Positions 1-7,946 of a stretch of 46,494 nucleotides of DNA are shown one piece after another. The notes under the pieces were generated by a model. It was not told the origin of the DNA, searched no databases, and was given only the letters and a program-made list of their open reading frames with translations. The stretch is from Oscillospiraceae bacterium (GTDB taxonomy: Bacteria > Bacillota > Clostridia > Oscillospirales > Ruminococcaceae). The position numbers were made by a program, and so were the translations under genes. Each line of letters begins with the position of its first letter. Positions within the stretch are counted from its first letter, which is position 1. Location: NCBI GenBank assembly GCA_900768245.1, contig CAAGCE010000199.1, forward strand, positions 1 to 46,494. Direction: 5' to 3'.

Positions 1-32
1 ATACGCCCACTCTGCATCAAACTCCCTTGAAA

Positions 33-65
33 GGCGGCAGCCTGTCTGCGGTCGTTTTCTTTGAT
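33..65 (+). terminator. possible terminator hairpin of a gene left of the window
   Basis: An imperfect stem around positions 34-53 (GCAG/CTGC core extended by three outer pairs across a G-G mismatch) is followed by GTTTTCTTT. It would terminate plus-strand transcription entering from the left. No coding frame in the first 120 bases can be assigned. The call is weak because the stem is short and the U-tract is interrupted. Confidence 0.3.
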
Positions 66-120
66 TGGACGTATTCTATCCACCGTCTTTATCCATAGAA
101 CAAATGGTTATTAGTATTAC

Positions 121-1089
121 TTATGTATCAAATTCAAAAAGTGCGGTATAAAAGTCACGATAGTCAACTCGATCTATTCGTCTGTCTTTTGTCATTTCAT
201 AAAAATCCATATTTAAATATTCATCGGCGACCTTATCAACATAATTATATTCACCGTTTTGATATGTGTTAAGTGAGCACCATGTTGTGTCAAAGAAAAG
301 CCATGTGTTATCGCAGTAAACAGCGTTCCATTCATGATTGGTCTGAGCTGTTTGCCATTCAGGATCTTTGTAAAGATCTCCTGATGAACTTCCTCTGAGA
401 TTTAAGCAGTATATGCCTTGTGCCTGACACAAGGCGGAAAAAAGGTTTGAATAACCTGCACAGGTAGCTGTATGGGTAGAGATGACCTGCTCCAGACTGA
501 TAATATCGGGATTTACACTTTTGCTTGCGGCATCATTGTTGTAACAAATATTATATGATACCCATTCGGCAATAGCATTTATCTTTTCATACTCTGTTTT
601 GTAGTTTTGGCATATTTCGTCTGAAAGCTGCTTTACTTTTGACATAACAATAAAATATACTGTCTTATCATTATCTGTTGAAATATAATTTACAACATAA
701 CTTGGGTTATTTATCTGAACCTTATTTAGATATTTGGAATTTTTCTCAATAAGTTCAGCATTGTCATATTCTGATTTATCACTTGTAAATGTAATTTCTG
801 AGGCAGGAGGAGTGATTTTTATATCTTTCATTGATAAGGTGAGGTCGGATTCAATATCTGTATTATCATATAAAAGGTCTATTTCCATCTGTTTGTGTTT
901 TAACTGCATAGAAATGTTTGTTATTTGCTCAGACATAGAGTTAATAGAAGCTTGATTCTTTTCTATTTCTTTTTCCAAATTGGATTTTTCAAAATAAAAA
1001 ACCATAACGAAAGCGAGTAATACTATAATGAAAAGAAGATATATAATTATGCTGCCTTTTGAGTTGTTTTTATTGGTGTCAGACTTCAT
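121..1089 (-). CDS. membrane-anchored transglutaminase-like protein
   Basis: 322 residues. One hydrophobic segment at about 13-33 after a basic N-terminus suggests an N-in, C-out membrane anchor. Residues 34-75 are charged and heptad-like (probable short coiled coil). The C-terminal half is a transglutaminase-like (papain-fold) domain with the expected triad: Cys210 in TATCAGYSN, His252 in NHEWNAV and Asp267 in FFDTTW. Such domains act as peptidases or cross-linkers outside the membrane; the substrate is unknown. The start at 1089 follows a GGAGAG ribosome-binding site. It is the last gene of a four-gene minus-strand operon, 15 nt after the membrane protein. The fold is confident; the function is inferred only as cell-surface protein processing. 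Confidence 0.8.
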   Translation of the reverse strand: MKSDTNKNNSKGSIIIYLLFIIVLLAFVMVFYFEKSNLEKEIEKNQASINSMSEQITNISMQLKHKQMEIDLLYDNTDIESDLTLSMKDIKITPPASEITFTSDKSEYDNAELIEKNSKYLNKVQINNPSYVVNYISTDNDKTVYFIVMSKVKQLSDEICQNYKTEYEKINAIAEWVSYNICYNNDAASKSVNPDIISLEQVISTHTATCAGYSNLFSALCQAQGIYCLNLRGSSSGDLYKDPEWQTAQTNHEWNAVYCDNTWLFFDTTWCSLNTYQNGEYNYVDKVADEYLNMDFYEMTKDRRIDRVDYRDFYTALFEFDT

Positions 1090-1104
1090 ATGATTGCTCT
1101 CCGA

Positions 1105-1692
1105 TTATTTGAATTTCCTGAGAAAAGTAGGTCTAAACCATTTCAGATAAGCTGTTTTTACCATTGAAAGTGTTATGTCATAAAGTATGAAAATGCCATT
1201 GAACATAATTATCAGTCCGGGCAGCATAAACTGCTTCATAAATCCGAACTCTTCAATAAGGTCGACAGTACCGAGAAGCTTTACCGTCAGCTGATAAATT
1301 ATAACTATCGCAATATTAAAAACAACAAACTTTAAAAGCCATTTCAATATTTTGGATTTTATTTTTTCTAGGGTGTCTTTGAGTATGGGATAAAATCCGA
1401 AAAAAACTGTGAAGAATATAGCCGCTTCTTTGTCAGGTGTAATAAAAAATGAAAGTATGGCTACCGTTGCGTAGGTTACCCATGCCCACGACGGAGAAAC
1501 TTCAATTGCAACAACTGTCATCAGCATACCTGCAAAAAGCGGCAGCGTGATATTAAGCGGCGGAAATACTGCTGTCAGAAACATAAGTACAAGGCAAAGT
1601 GCAGAAACGATACCGCCAAGAGATACCTTGTAGCTGACTTTTTTGTTATTCGGATTTTCTTTGTTATCGGTATTATCAGTTTTGTTGTTCAT
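1105..1692 (-). CDS. small polytopic membrane protein of unknown function
   Basis: 195 residues. The first 20 residues are Asn/Lys/Asp-rich and polar. They are followed by about five or six hydrophobic segments (roughly 24-45, 48-64, 67-88, 90-105, 117-140, 155-180) and a basic C-terminus. The size and the pattern of short loops resemble substrate-binding (S) subunits of ECF transporters, but I see no motif that assigns a substrate, so this is only a resemblance. The start is preceded by AGGA about 12 nt upstream. It lies between the J-like protein gene and the transglutaminase-like gene, all on one strand with short gaps, so co-expression is likely. Function unknown. Confidence 0.7.
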   Translation of the reverse strand: MNNKTDNTDNKENPNNKKVSYKVSLGGIVSALCLVLMFLTAVFPPLNITLPLFAGMLMTVVAIEVSPSWAWVTYATVAILSFFITPDKEAAIFFTVFFGFYPILKDTLEKIKSKILKWLLKFVVFNIAIVIIYQLTVKLLGTVDLIEEFGFMKQFMLPGLIIMFNGIFILYDITLSMVKTAYLKWFRPTFLRKFK

Positions 1693-1724
1693 TGTATATG
1701 ACCATTCCTGTTTTATATGTTATA

Positions 1725-2282
1725 TCAGCAGCAAGGTATGCAGTCAGCACCCATACATTCGCAGCAGCAGTCAGCGCAAATAAGTCCCTGACATATTCCG
1801 CAGACATTGCAGTTTCCTGAACTGCCTGTATCTTCGCCAAATGTCTGATTGGGGTCACCGTTCATATATCCGTTTCTGCTTTCTGACATATGCCTGAATG
1901 CAGAGGCATATTCCTGATTATTTTGGTCAAGCTCAACTGCTTTTGAAAAATAGGTATAAGCCTCATCAAGCCAGCCTTTTCCGTAATAAACGCTTCCTTT
2001 GAGAAAGTTCCATTCTGCACTCATATTACTGTTAATTGAGTCAAGCATGGAATCTGCTGAATCAAAATTACCTGATTGTATCTGTCTGCGAACTTCAATA
2101 AATGCAGGATTCTGATTGCTGTTTCCGCGTCTTGAATTCATTATGAGGTCATATGCCTCGGTTATTTCGTTTATTTTAGCGTCATTGCCCGCAAATTCCC
2201 GTATCAGATTTTTATACGAGATTTTGACTTCATCATCTGAGGCGGACGGTGATATACCTAATAATCTGTAAGGATCGTTCAT
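1725..2282 (-). CDS. J-like domain protein without HPD motif, TPR region, 11-Cys tail
   Basis: 185 residues in three parts. Residues 1-52 align with a DnaJ J-domain (DPYRLLGISPSASDDEVK at the front, INEITEAYDLIM at the back), but the HPD tripeptide and the loop around it are deleted: helix II ends at IREF31-ish and runs straight into helix III. Residues about 70-130 look like one or two TPR units. The final 28 residues hold 11 cysteines (158, 161, 164, 169, 172, 173, 174, 176, 181, 184, 185) and end in IPCC, suggesting metal binding or a disulfide knot. Without HPD it should not stimulate Hsp70 ATPase in the classical way. Its ATG overlaps the stop of the DUF5685 gene by 4 nt, so the two are translationally coupled and probably act together. 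Confidence 0.8.
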   Translation of the reverse strand: MNDPYRLLGISPSASDDEVKISYKNLIREFAGNDAKINEITEAYDLIMNSRRGNSNQNPAFIEVRRQIQSGNFDSADSMLDSINSNMSAEWNFLKGSVYYGKGWLDEAYTYFSKAVELDQNNQEYASAFRHMSESRNGYMNGDPNQTFGEDTGSSGNCNVCGICQGLICADCCCECMGADCIPCC

Positions 2283-3160
2283 TGTTTATTTCCTTTCGAT
2301 GGCTTTTTGTTGTTTGCGATTCTATAAAAATTATTTTTTAAACCCATATATATTATGTTATCAAGAATAGGCTTAAAACGTTTGATATTCAATTGAACAT
2401 AAACATCGGACAATGCACCGAGAGTAAAATTAATACTGTTTTCGGCAATCTTTTTGATTTGCTCTGTGTTTAGCTCATTAACGGTGTTATTTTCAAAAAT
2501 GAGCGGATTGAAGCCGCCCTTTTTAAAATCCTTTTCAATATCATCATAAGCATCTGCGATGTAAATATATCGTCCGAGCAGATAACCAAAGCGGCGCAGG
2601 AGCGTTTGCTGTTCCTTGTCATCGCTTAAATATGATGCCATTTCGGCAAGTATGCATGAACTTGGATCGGAAGCACGGTCTATTGATCTGCATTCTTCTT
2701 TTTCAAGAATGAACTGCCTGTTCATCTGCTCCGAAATATATGAAGAAAGCTCAGGATAAAATGAAGAAGCTTTTTTATAGCTATGTTTCATAATCAGGAG
2801 CATTATGCCCGAAAAAGCTTTTCTGAAAATGTTTCCGTCTTTGAGATCGTCAAGAAATTTATTATATACAAGTATGCAAGAGCAGCAGGCTGTAAAATGC
2901 AGAGTTTCATTGCCGCAGCTGAGACAAGGTGTTTTTTTGAACGGGTGAGCAATGCAGTTCTGATTGTTTACAGAGCATTTTTCATCGTTCATTGCATATT
3001 CGAGCAGTCCGAGAAAAGCAAAATCATAATTTAATGTCATTCTTGCAGCGAGTCCGAAGTGTCTGCCGAGTATTTTGCAAAGTCCGCAGTAAAAAGCACG
3101 ATACACGTCATATTCACACATTCTGAGCTGAGGTTTAAACGGTTTTATATATCCAAACAA
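2279..3160 (-). CDS. DUF5685 family Cys-rich protein
   Basis: 293 residues starting MFGYIKPFKP, as is typical of the DUF5685 family in Clostridia. Cysteines cluster in the first hundred residues: Cys15, the YCGLCK pair 25/28, 62, 69, the CLSC pair 79/82, and 92/93/95. The rest is mostly helical. The family has no established biochemical role; the Cys pairs suggest metal binding. Initiation is at TTG (3160-3158), with GAGGGG about 8 nt upstream, and only this frame gives the conserved N-terminus. It is the first gene of the operon, behind a good sigma-A promoter, and overlaps the J-like gene by 4 nt. Confidence 0.8.
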   Translation of the reverse strand: MFGYIKPFKPQLRMCEYDVYRAFYCGLCKILGRHFGLAARMTLNYDFAFLGLLEYAMNDEKCSVNNQNCIAHPFKKTPCLSCGNETLHFTACCSCILVYNKFLDDLKDGNIFRKAFSGIMLLIMKHSYKKASSFYPELSSYISEQMNRQFILEKEECRSIDRASDPSSCILAEMASYLSDDKEQQTLLRRFGYLLGRYIYIADAYDDIEKDFKKGGFNPLIFENNTVNELNTEQIKKIAENSINFTLGALSDVYVQLNIKRFKPILDNIIYMGLKNNFYRIANNKKPSKGNKQ

Positions 3161-3191
3161 ATCTCATACCCCTCTCAAAATGTATTTATAT

Positions 3192-3220
3192 AGTATAACA
3201 CAGTTTTAATATATTGTCAA
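3192..3220 (-). promoter_or_regulatory. sigma-A promoter of the DUF5685 operon
   Basis: On the minus strand TTGACA (3220-3215), a 17-nt spacer and TATACT (3197-3192). It points to the DUF5685 gene and diverges from the hprK promoter about 70 nt away. Confidence 0.8.
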
Positions 3221-3286
3221 ACAATAAGATTAGGAGTACTTTATCTGCAATGTTTAAGAATAAATAAAAATTTACAGAATATATGC

Positions 3287-3314
3287 TTGAAATTTTGTGA
3301 AAATGTTGTATAAT
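3287..3314 (+). promoter_or_regulatory. sigma-A promoter of hprK
   Basis: TTGAAA, a 16-nt spacer and TATAAT. The leader to hprK is about 108 nt. The -35 is imperfect, but the -10 is consensus. Confidence 0.6.
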
Positions 3315-3428
3315 TATTATATCTGTATATTGAAACGTCTATTTGTTTTATAAGGATATTTTTTTGCACAGTTTTTATATTATTAACAAACAATTCTGCT
3401 GATAAGACAGCAGGGAAATGGGGTAATT

Positions 3429-4391
3429 ATGTCTGAAACAAAATTTACGGTTGCTCTTAAAATGGTAATTGACGAATTTCATCTTGAAACGATCTATCTC
3501 CCTATGGAAGCGTCAAAAATAATGATCGACGAGCCTGATGTAAATCGTCCCGGACTTCAGCTTATGGGATTTTATGAATATTTCAGCAATGAACGTATCC
3601 AGATACTTGGAAAAATGGAATTCGCTTATCTTGCAACTATCGATGAGGAAACAAGAGCAAACCGCCTTGAAATGCTTTTTGCTCAGCATATTCCTGCACT
3701 TATTATTTCAAGAGAGCTTCCGTATTTTCCTGAAATGGTTACTTTGGCACAGAAATATGAAGTTCCGCTTCTGAGATGCAAGGACAGTACATCAAGCTTT
3801 ATGGCTGCACTTATCGCATTCCTTAACCTTCACCTTGCTCCGAGAATCACACGTCACGGTGTTCTTATTGAAGTATATGGCGAAGGTATGCTTATACTTG
3901 GTGAAAGCGGCGTAGGGAAGAGCGAAACTGCGGTCGAGCTTATTAAAAGAGGTCATCGTCTTGTTGCTGATGATGCCGTTGAAATAAGACGAGTTTCAAA
4001 CATAAGCCTTGTGGGACAGTCACCTGAAAATATAAGACATTTTCTTGAAATAAGAGGTATCGGTATCGTAAATGCAAGACGTCTGTTTGGTATGGGTGCT
4101 GTTAAGGTAACCGAAAAAATTGATATGATAGTTGAGCTTGAGCCTTGGGACAGCGAAAAGGTTTATGATCGTATGGGCGTTGACAATGAATATACATCTA
4201 TTCTTGGCGTAAAAGTTCCATGTACAACTATTCCTGTTAAGCCCGGCCGTAATCTTGCTGTAATTCTTGAAGTTGCTGCAATGAATAATCGTCAGAAGAA
4301 GATGGGTTACAATGCCGCACAGGAACTTCTTGACAAGCTTGGTCTTGATATGGATCGCAAGGAAACAGTCAAGAAATGGGATATTTATTAA
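3429..4391 (+). CDS. hprK: HPr kinase/phosphorylase
   Basis: 320 residues, the normal family length. HprK phosphorylates HPr (or Crh) on Ser46 in the cytoplasm and dephosphorylates it when phosphate is high, setting CcpA-dependent carbon catabolite repression. The C-terminal kinase domain shows the P-loop GESGVGKS at 158-165, the preceding conserved His143 and the HPrK signature around residues 200-215 (FLEIRGIGIVNARRLFG). The N-terminal half matches the DRTGG-like fold of the family. A weak GGGG precedes the ATG. It heads an operon with the PHP phosphoesterase, murB, rapZ, whiA and dnaE, an order common in clostridia. Confidence 0.97.
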   Translation: MSETKFTVALKMVIDEFHLETIYLPMEASKIMIDEPDVNRPGLQLMGFYEYFSNERIQILGKMEFAYLATIDEETRANRLEMLFAQHIPALIISRELPYFPEMVTLAQKYEVPLLRCKDSTSSFMAALIAFLNLHLAPRITRHGVLIEVYGEGMLILGESGVGKSETAVELIKRGHRLVADDAVEIRRVSNISLVGQSPENIRHFLEIRGIGIVNARRLFGMGAVKVTEKIDMIVELEPWDSEKVYDRMGVDNEYTSILGVKVPCTTIPVKPGRNLAVILEVAAMNNRQKKMGYNAAQELLDKLGLDMDRKETVKKWDIY

Positions 4392-4406
4392 TCGGAGGCT
4401 TTTACT

Positions 4407-5129
4407 TTGCTTATAATCGCTGATCTGCATACACATACAGTTGCATCTACTCATGGCTTTTCAACCGTAAAAGAAATGACTGAAGCTGCTGCGGAAAGAG
4501 GTCTGAAAGCACTTGCTGTCACAGACCATACTCCTGCATCAACGGACGGACCTCATGTCTGGCATTTTCATAACCTTCATAAAGCATTGCCCCGTGAATA
4601 TCTTGGGGTAAAGCTCATATTCGGTGCTGAATCGAGTATAATTGATTATGACGGAAACATTGATTTCCCTCACGAAGAATGTGCCGCTCTGGACTGGATA
4701 ATTGCATCTTTTCATAAGGATATGCTCAAGCCGGGAACTTTTGAACAGCATACGAATATGTATCTTAAGCTTGCTGAAAATCCGGACGTTGATGTTATAG
4801 GACATTGTGCAACGGTAGTGTGTCCTTTTGACTATGAAAGGTGCCTGAAAAAATTCAAAGAGTTCGGTAAGCTTGTTGAGCTCAATGAAAGCACTATACT
4901 TTGGAAAAATACCAGAGAAAATTATATCGAGATCCTGAAAATATGCAAAAAATATGATATTCCTATCGTTATAAATACCGATTCGCATTTCTGCGGAATA
5001 GTAGGGGATATTACAGAATCCGAAAAGCTTATTGAACAGCTTGATTTTCCTAAATCACTTATTTTGAATTCAGATTGGGAACGTCTTAAAGACTATATCC
5101 AGAGCAGACACGGCAGCATTTGGGATTAA
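4407..5129 (+). CDS. PHP-domain phosphoesterase (YcdX-like)
   Basis: 240 residues. The PHP-type trinuclear metal-site ligands are visible: DLHTHT near residues 6-11, VTDHTP near 38-43, a Glu/His set in the middle (GAESS, ASFHKD, GHCATVV) and NTDSH near 190. This is the YcdX-like branch of stand-alone PHP phosphatases; the substrate is unknown (histidinol-phosphatase-like activity cannot be excluded). The start is TTG at 4407, eight bases after CGGAGG; it gives the expected LIIADLHTHT N-terminus. It lies 15 nt after hprK and just before murB. Confidence 0.88.
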   Translation: MLIIADLHTHTVASTHGFSTVKEMTEAAAERGLKALAVTDHTPASTDGPHVWHFHNLHKALPREYLGVKLIFGAESSIIDYDGNIDFPHEECAALDWIIASFHKDMLKPGTFEQHTNMYLKLAENPDVDVIGHCATVVCPFDYERCLKKFKEFGKLVELNESTILWKNTRENYIEILKICKKYDIPIVINTDSHFCGIVGDITESEKLIEQLDFPKSLILNSDWERLKDYIQSRHGSIWD

Positions 5130-5149
5130 TTTATGAAAGTTGGCTGATT

Positions 5150-6079
5150 ATGAGATCTGACAGTATGAAACTGCTTGAAAAAGAAGCGGAAAATATCGGG
5201 TGTAAAGTTATTCACAATGCTGATCTAAAAAAATACAATACATTCAGAATAGGCGGAAAAGCAGCAATGCTTATAGAACTCGCAAGTTTGGAAGCTTGTG
5301 AAAAGCTTATTCCGTTAGCCGAAAAAGAGAATATTTCATATTATATTTTTGGCAAAGGTTCAAACCTTATCGTTGATGACAATGGCATAAACGGAGTTAT
5401 TTTTCATATTTCATCTGATGAGATAAAGCTGCTTGATGAAACAAGGGTCTATTGTGCGGCAGGTGTCCCTTTATCAAAACTGTGTATGTTTGCTCTTGAA
5501 AATGGACTGAGCGGTCTTGAATTTGCGTATGGAATACCCGGCTCTGTTGGCGGTGCGGTATATATGAATGCAGGTGCTTACGGCGGAGAAGTAAAGGACG
5601 TTATTGAGTCCGCCGAAGCGATCGATACCAATGGAAACAGTAAAAGGTATTCTGTTGATGAACTTGAAATGTCATATCGAAAAAGCGTTTTTTCAGGCGG
5701 AAAGAATGTTATCGTTTCGGCAGTATTTAAGCTTGTAAAGGGAGAGAGATCCGAAATAAAAGCCAAAATGGATGAGCTTATGCAAAAACGCCGTTCAAAG
5801 CAGCCTCTTGAATATCCAAGTGCGGGAAGTACATTTAAGCGTCCCGAGGGCAGCTATGCCTCACTTCTTATTGAACAATGCGGATTAAAGGGGTATTCTG
5901 TCGGAGATGCGCAGGTAAGTGAAAAGCACAGCGGATTTGTTGTAAATAAGGGCAATGCGTCATTTGATGATCTTATGAAGCTTATTTGTGATGTAAAAAA
6001 AGTTGTTTATGATAAAACAGGATATAGGCTTGAATGTGAACCTGAAATAATTTCGGACAGAGAGGAGTACAGAAGATGA
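5150..6079 (+). CDS. murB: UDP-N-acetylenolpyruvoylglucosamine reductase MurB
   Basis: 309 residues from ATG 5150. MurB is the cytoplasmic FAD enzyme that reduces UDP-GlcNAc-enolpyruvate with NADPH to UDP-MurNAc in peptidoglycan precursor synthesis. Seen: NTFRIGGKA at the front, the FAD-binding GKGSNLIV, YGIPGSVGGAVYMNAGAYGGE-type loop (split here by the family signature), the catalytic Ser in SAGSTFKRP, and a C-terminal Glu in LECEPEI. An upstream TTG at 5120 would overlap the PHP gene and add ten unconserved residues; ATG 5165 is another possible start. The stop overlaps the rapZ start (ATGA), so translation is coupled. Confidence 0.95.
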   Translation: MRSDSMKLLEKEAENIGCKVIHNADLKKYNTFRIGGKAAMLIELASLEACEKLIPLAEKENISYYIFGKGSNLIVDDNGINGVIFHISSDEIKLLDETRVYCAAGVPLSKLCMFALENGLSGLEFAYGIPGSVGGAVYMNAGAYGGEVKDVIESAEAIDTNGNSKRYSVDELEMSYRKSVFSGGKNVIVSAVFKLVKGERSEIKAKMDELMQKRRSKQPLEYPSAGSTFKRPEGSYASLLIEQCGLKGYSVGDAQVSEKHSGFVVNKGNASFDDLMKLICDVKKVVYDKTGYRLECEPEIISDREEYRR

Positions 6080-6945
6080 AGTTTTTGATTGTGACAGGAC
6101 TTTCGGGGTCGGGCAAATCGGGTGTTATCAATGTACTTGAAGATATTGGATATTATTGCATAGACAACATTCCGCCGCAGCTGATACCTAAGTTTGCCGA
6201 GATTTGCAAACAGTCGAGCGGCAAGATAACCAAAGTTGCTATTGTTACAGATATAAGAGGCGGCGAGCTTTTTCTTGAGCTTGATAAGGGACTTAATTAT
6301 TTTAAGGAAAATAATCTTGAATACAGCATACTTTTCCTTGATGCGTCCGATGATGTTCTTATAAGACGTTATAAGGAAACAAGACGTAAGCATCCTCTTG
6401 ATGAGCAGTCCCATGGCAGCCTGCACAGAGCAATAACAACTGAACGTGAAATGCTTATGTCTGTTCGTGAAAAGGCTGATTATTATCTTGATACATCGGA
6501 TTGTTCAATGGCACAGCTAAAAGAAAATGTGTATGCTCTTTTTCTTGATGATCCGCAGGACTCAATGATCGTAAAGGTTATGTCGTTTGGATTTAAATAC
6601 GGAAGTTCAAGAGAAGCAGATATTGTTTTTGATGTAAGATGCCTTCCGAATCCTTTTTATATCGAAGAACTTAAATACCATACAGGTACAGAAAGCTGCG
6701 TAAGCGATTATGTTATGCAGTTTGAGCAGTCACAGAAGCTTCTTGAAAAGCTGGAGGATCTTATTGATTTCCTTATACCTCTTTACAGACACGAGGGCAA
6801 AACTCAGCTTGTTATAGCATTTGGCTGTACAGGAGGAAAGCATCGTTCCGTTACATTTGCCGAAAAAATGTATAAGCATCTTTGCGATAAAGACATCAAA
6901 TGCAGAATTTGCCACAGAGATATTAATAAGGGAAAACAGAATTAA
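6076..6945 (+). CDS. rapZ: RNase adapter protein RapZ (YvcJ family)
   Basis: 289 residues. P-loop GLSGSGKS at 8-15, a Walker-B-like region VTDIRGG near 58 and the conserved C-terminal domain with VIAFGCTGGKHRSV near 254-267. In Enterobacteria RapZ guides RNase E to small RNAs controlling GlcN6P synthase; Firmicutes homologues (YvcJ) are nucleotide-hydrolysing proteins linked to competence. The gene overlaps murB by 4 nt. In most Firmicutes yvcK follows, but here whiA follows directly. Confidence 0.95.
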   Translation: MKFLIVTGLSGSGKSGVINVLEDIGYYCIDNIPPQLIPKFAEICKQSSGKITKVAIVTDIRGGELFLELDKGLNYFKENNLEYSILFLDASDDVLIRRYKETRRKHPLDEQSHGSLHRAITTEREMLMSVREKADYYLDTSDCSMAQLKENVYALFLDDPQDSMIVKVMSFGFKYGSSREADIVFDVRCLPNPFYIEELKYHTGTESCVSDYVMQFEQSQKLLEKLEDLIDFLIPLYRHEGKTQLVIAFGCTGGKHRSVTFAEKMYKHLCDKDIKCRICHRDINKGKQN

Positions 6946-6958
6946 TTTCGTATCAAAC

Positions 6959-6992
6959 AGGAGGTACGCTCTATTTAAGAGCATTTCAAGCA
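6959..6992 (+). promoter_or_regulatory. whiA ribosome-binding site with intervening hairpin
   Basis: AGGAGG (6959-6964) is followed by GCTCT-ATTTA-AGAGC (6968-6982), a 5-bp stem with a 5-nt loop, and then 10 nt to the ATG at 6993. Looping out the hairpin cuts the spacing from 28 to about 13 nt. No other start codon in the whiA frame lies closer to the site except an unlikely ACG. Confidence 0.55.
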
Positions 6993-7925
6993 ATGTCATT
7001 TTCTTATTCAGTAAAAAAAGAGCTTTGTTCAATAATTACGGACAGAGATCGAAAATATGCCTGCCTTTACGGTATGCTTTTATTTTGCCGGAATTTTTCT
7101 GCCGATTCAATAGTGTTTCAGACGGAAAATGATATGGTATGTGAGTTATTCTGCAAGCTTGCGGATGATGTGCTTGGCGGAAGCGGAGTTGCATCGGTAT
7201 CAAAGACAACAAGAAAAAATAATACAGTACTTTATGCATTAAGCATTGAAGATGAAAAATACCGTGAAGAGATAATTTACCGTTATCATATTTCCAGCAG
7301 CAGTCTTATACATAGAATACAGGATGAAAATATAGATAATAACAGTATTTTTGCATTTGTTGCAGGGGCATTTTTGTCCTGCGGGAGTGTAGCTGAGCCT
7401 ATCAAGGAATATCATCTTGAATTTGTTGTGCCGTATTTTGACCTTATGAATGACCTGCTCAATGTGCTTACTTCATTGGGCTTTAATGCAAAATCAACAG
7501 AGCGCAAGGGTACATATGTTATTTATCTTAAAGGCAGCGAGGATATAGAAGACCTTATAACATTTATGGGTGCAACAATGTCATCTATCGACCTTATGAA
7601 TGTTAAAATATACAAAGATGTGCGGAATAAGGCTAACCGTATAGCTAACTGTGATGCCGCAAATATTGAACGAACCCTTAAAGCTTCGGAAAAGCAGATA
7701 GAAGATATAGAATATATTATGAATACAGGGGGACTTGAAAGCCTTACGCCTGAGCTGAGAAATATGGCTGAACTGCGTCTGGAAAATCCCGATGTTTCAT
7801 TGAAGGAGCTCGGTGAAATGCTCGATAAGCCCGTTGGACGTTCAGGTGCAAATCACAGACTGAAAAAGCTTATGGAGATCGCTGAACGGATAAGAGAAGA
7901 ACGAGGCGAAAAAGATAATGACTAA
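6993..7925 (+). CDS. whiA: sporulation/cell-division regulator WhiA
   Basis: 310 residues with the family start MSFSYSVKKEL, a LAGLIDADG-like N-terminal domain, and a C-terminal helix-turn-helix (about 225-305) ending in the typical LGEMLDKPVGRSGANHRLKKL region (quoted in part). WhiA is a DNA-binding regulator of sporulation in actinomycetes and of division and chromosome segregation in Bacillus. The only in-frame ATG is at 6993, but the strong AGGAGG lies at 6959-6964, 28 nt away; a small hairpin (6968-6982) sits between them and may shorten the distance. The gene ends 22 nt before the dnaE ATG. Confidence 0.95.
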   Translation: MSFSYSVKKELCSIITDRDRKYACLYGMLLFCRNFSADSIVFQTENDMVCELFCKLADDVLGGSGVASVSKTTRKNNTVLYALSIEDEKYREEIIYRYHISSSSLIHRIQDENIDNNSIFAFVAGAFLSCGSVAEPIKEYHLEFVVPYFDLMNDLLNVLTSLGFNAKSTERKGTYVIYLKGSEDIEDLITFMGATMSSIDLMNVKIYKDVRNKANRIANCDAANIERTLKASEKQIEDIEYIMNTGGLESLTPELRNMAELRLENPDVSLKELGEMLDKPVGRSGANHRLKKLMEIAERIREERGEKDND

Positions 7926-7946
7926 GCTTTGAGAAAGGAGCCGCCT

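Noticed and set aside
1..120. Open plus-strand frame at the left edge (stop near 98-100)
   Set aside because: About 32 codons without recognisable similarity; it crosses the possible terminator hairpin, so it is not called as a partial gene.
1676..1858. 60-codon frame overlapping the Cys-rich tail of the J-like protein
   Set aside because: Out-of-frame shadow of a clearly coding Cys-rich region.
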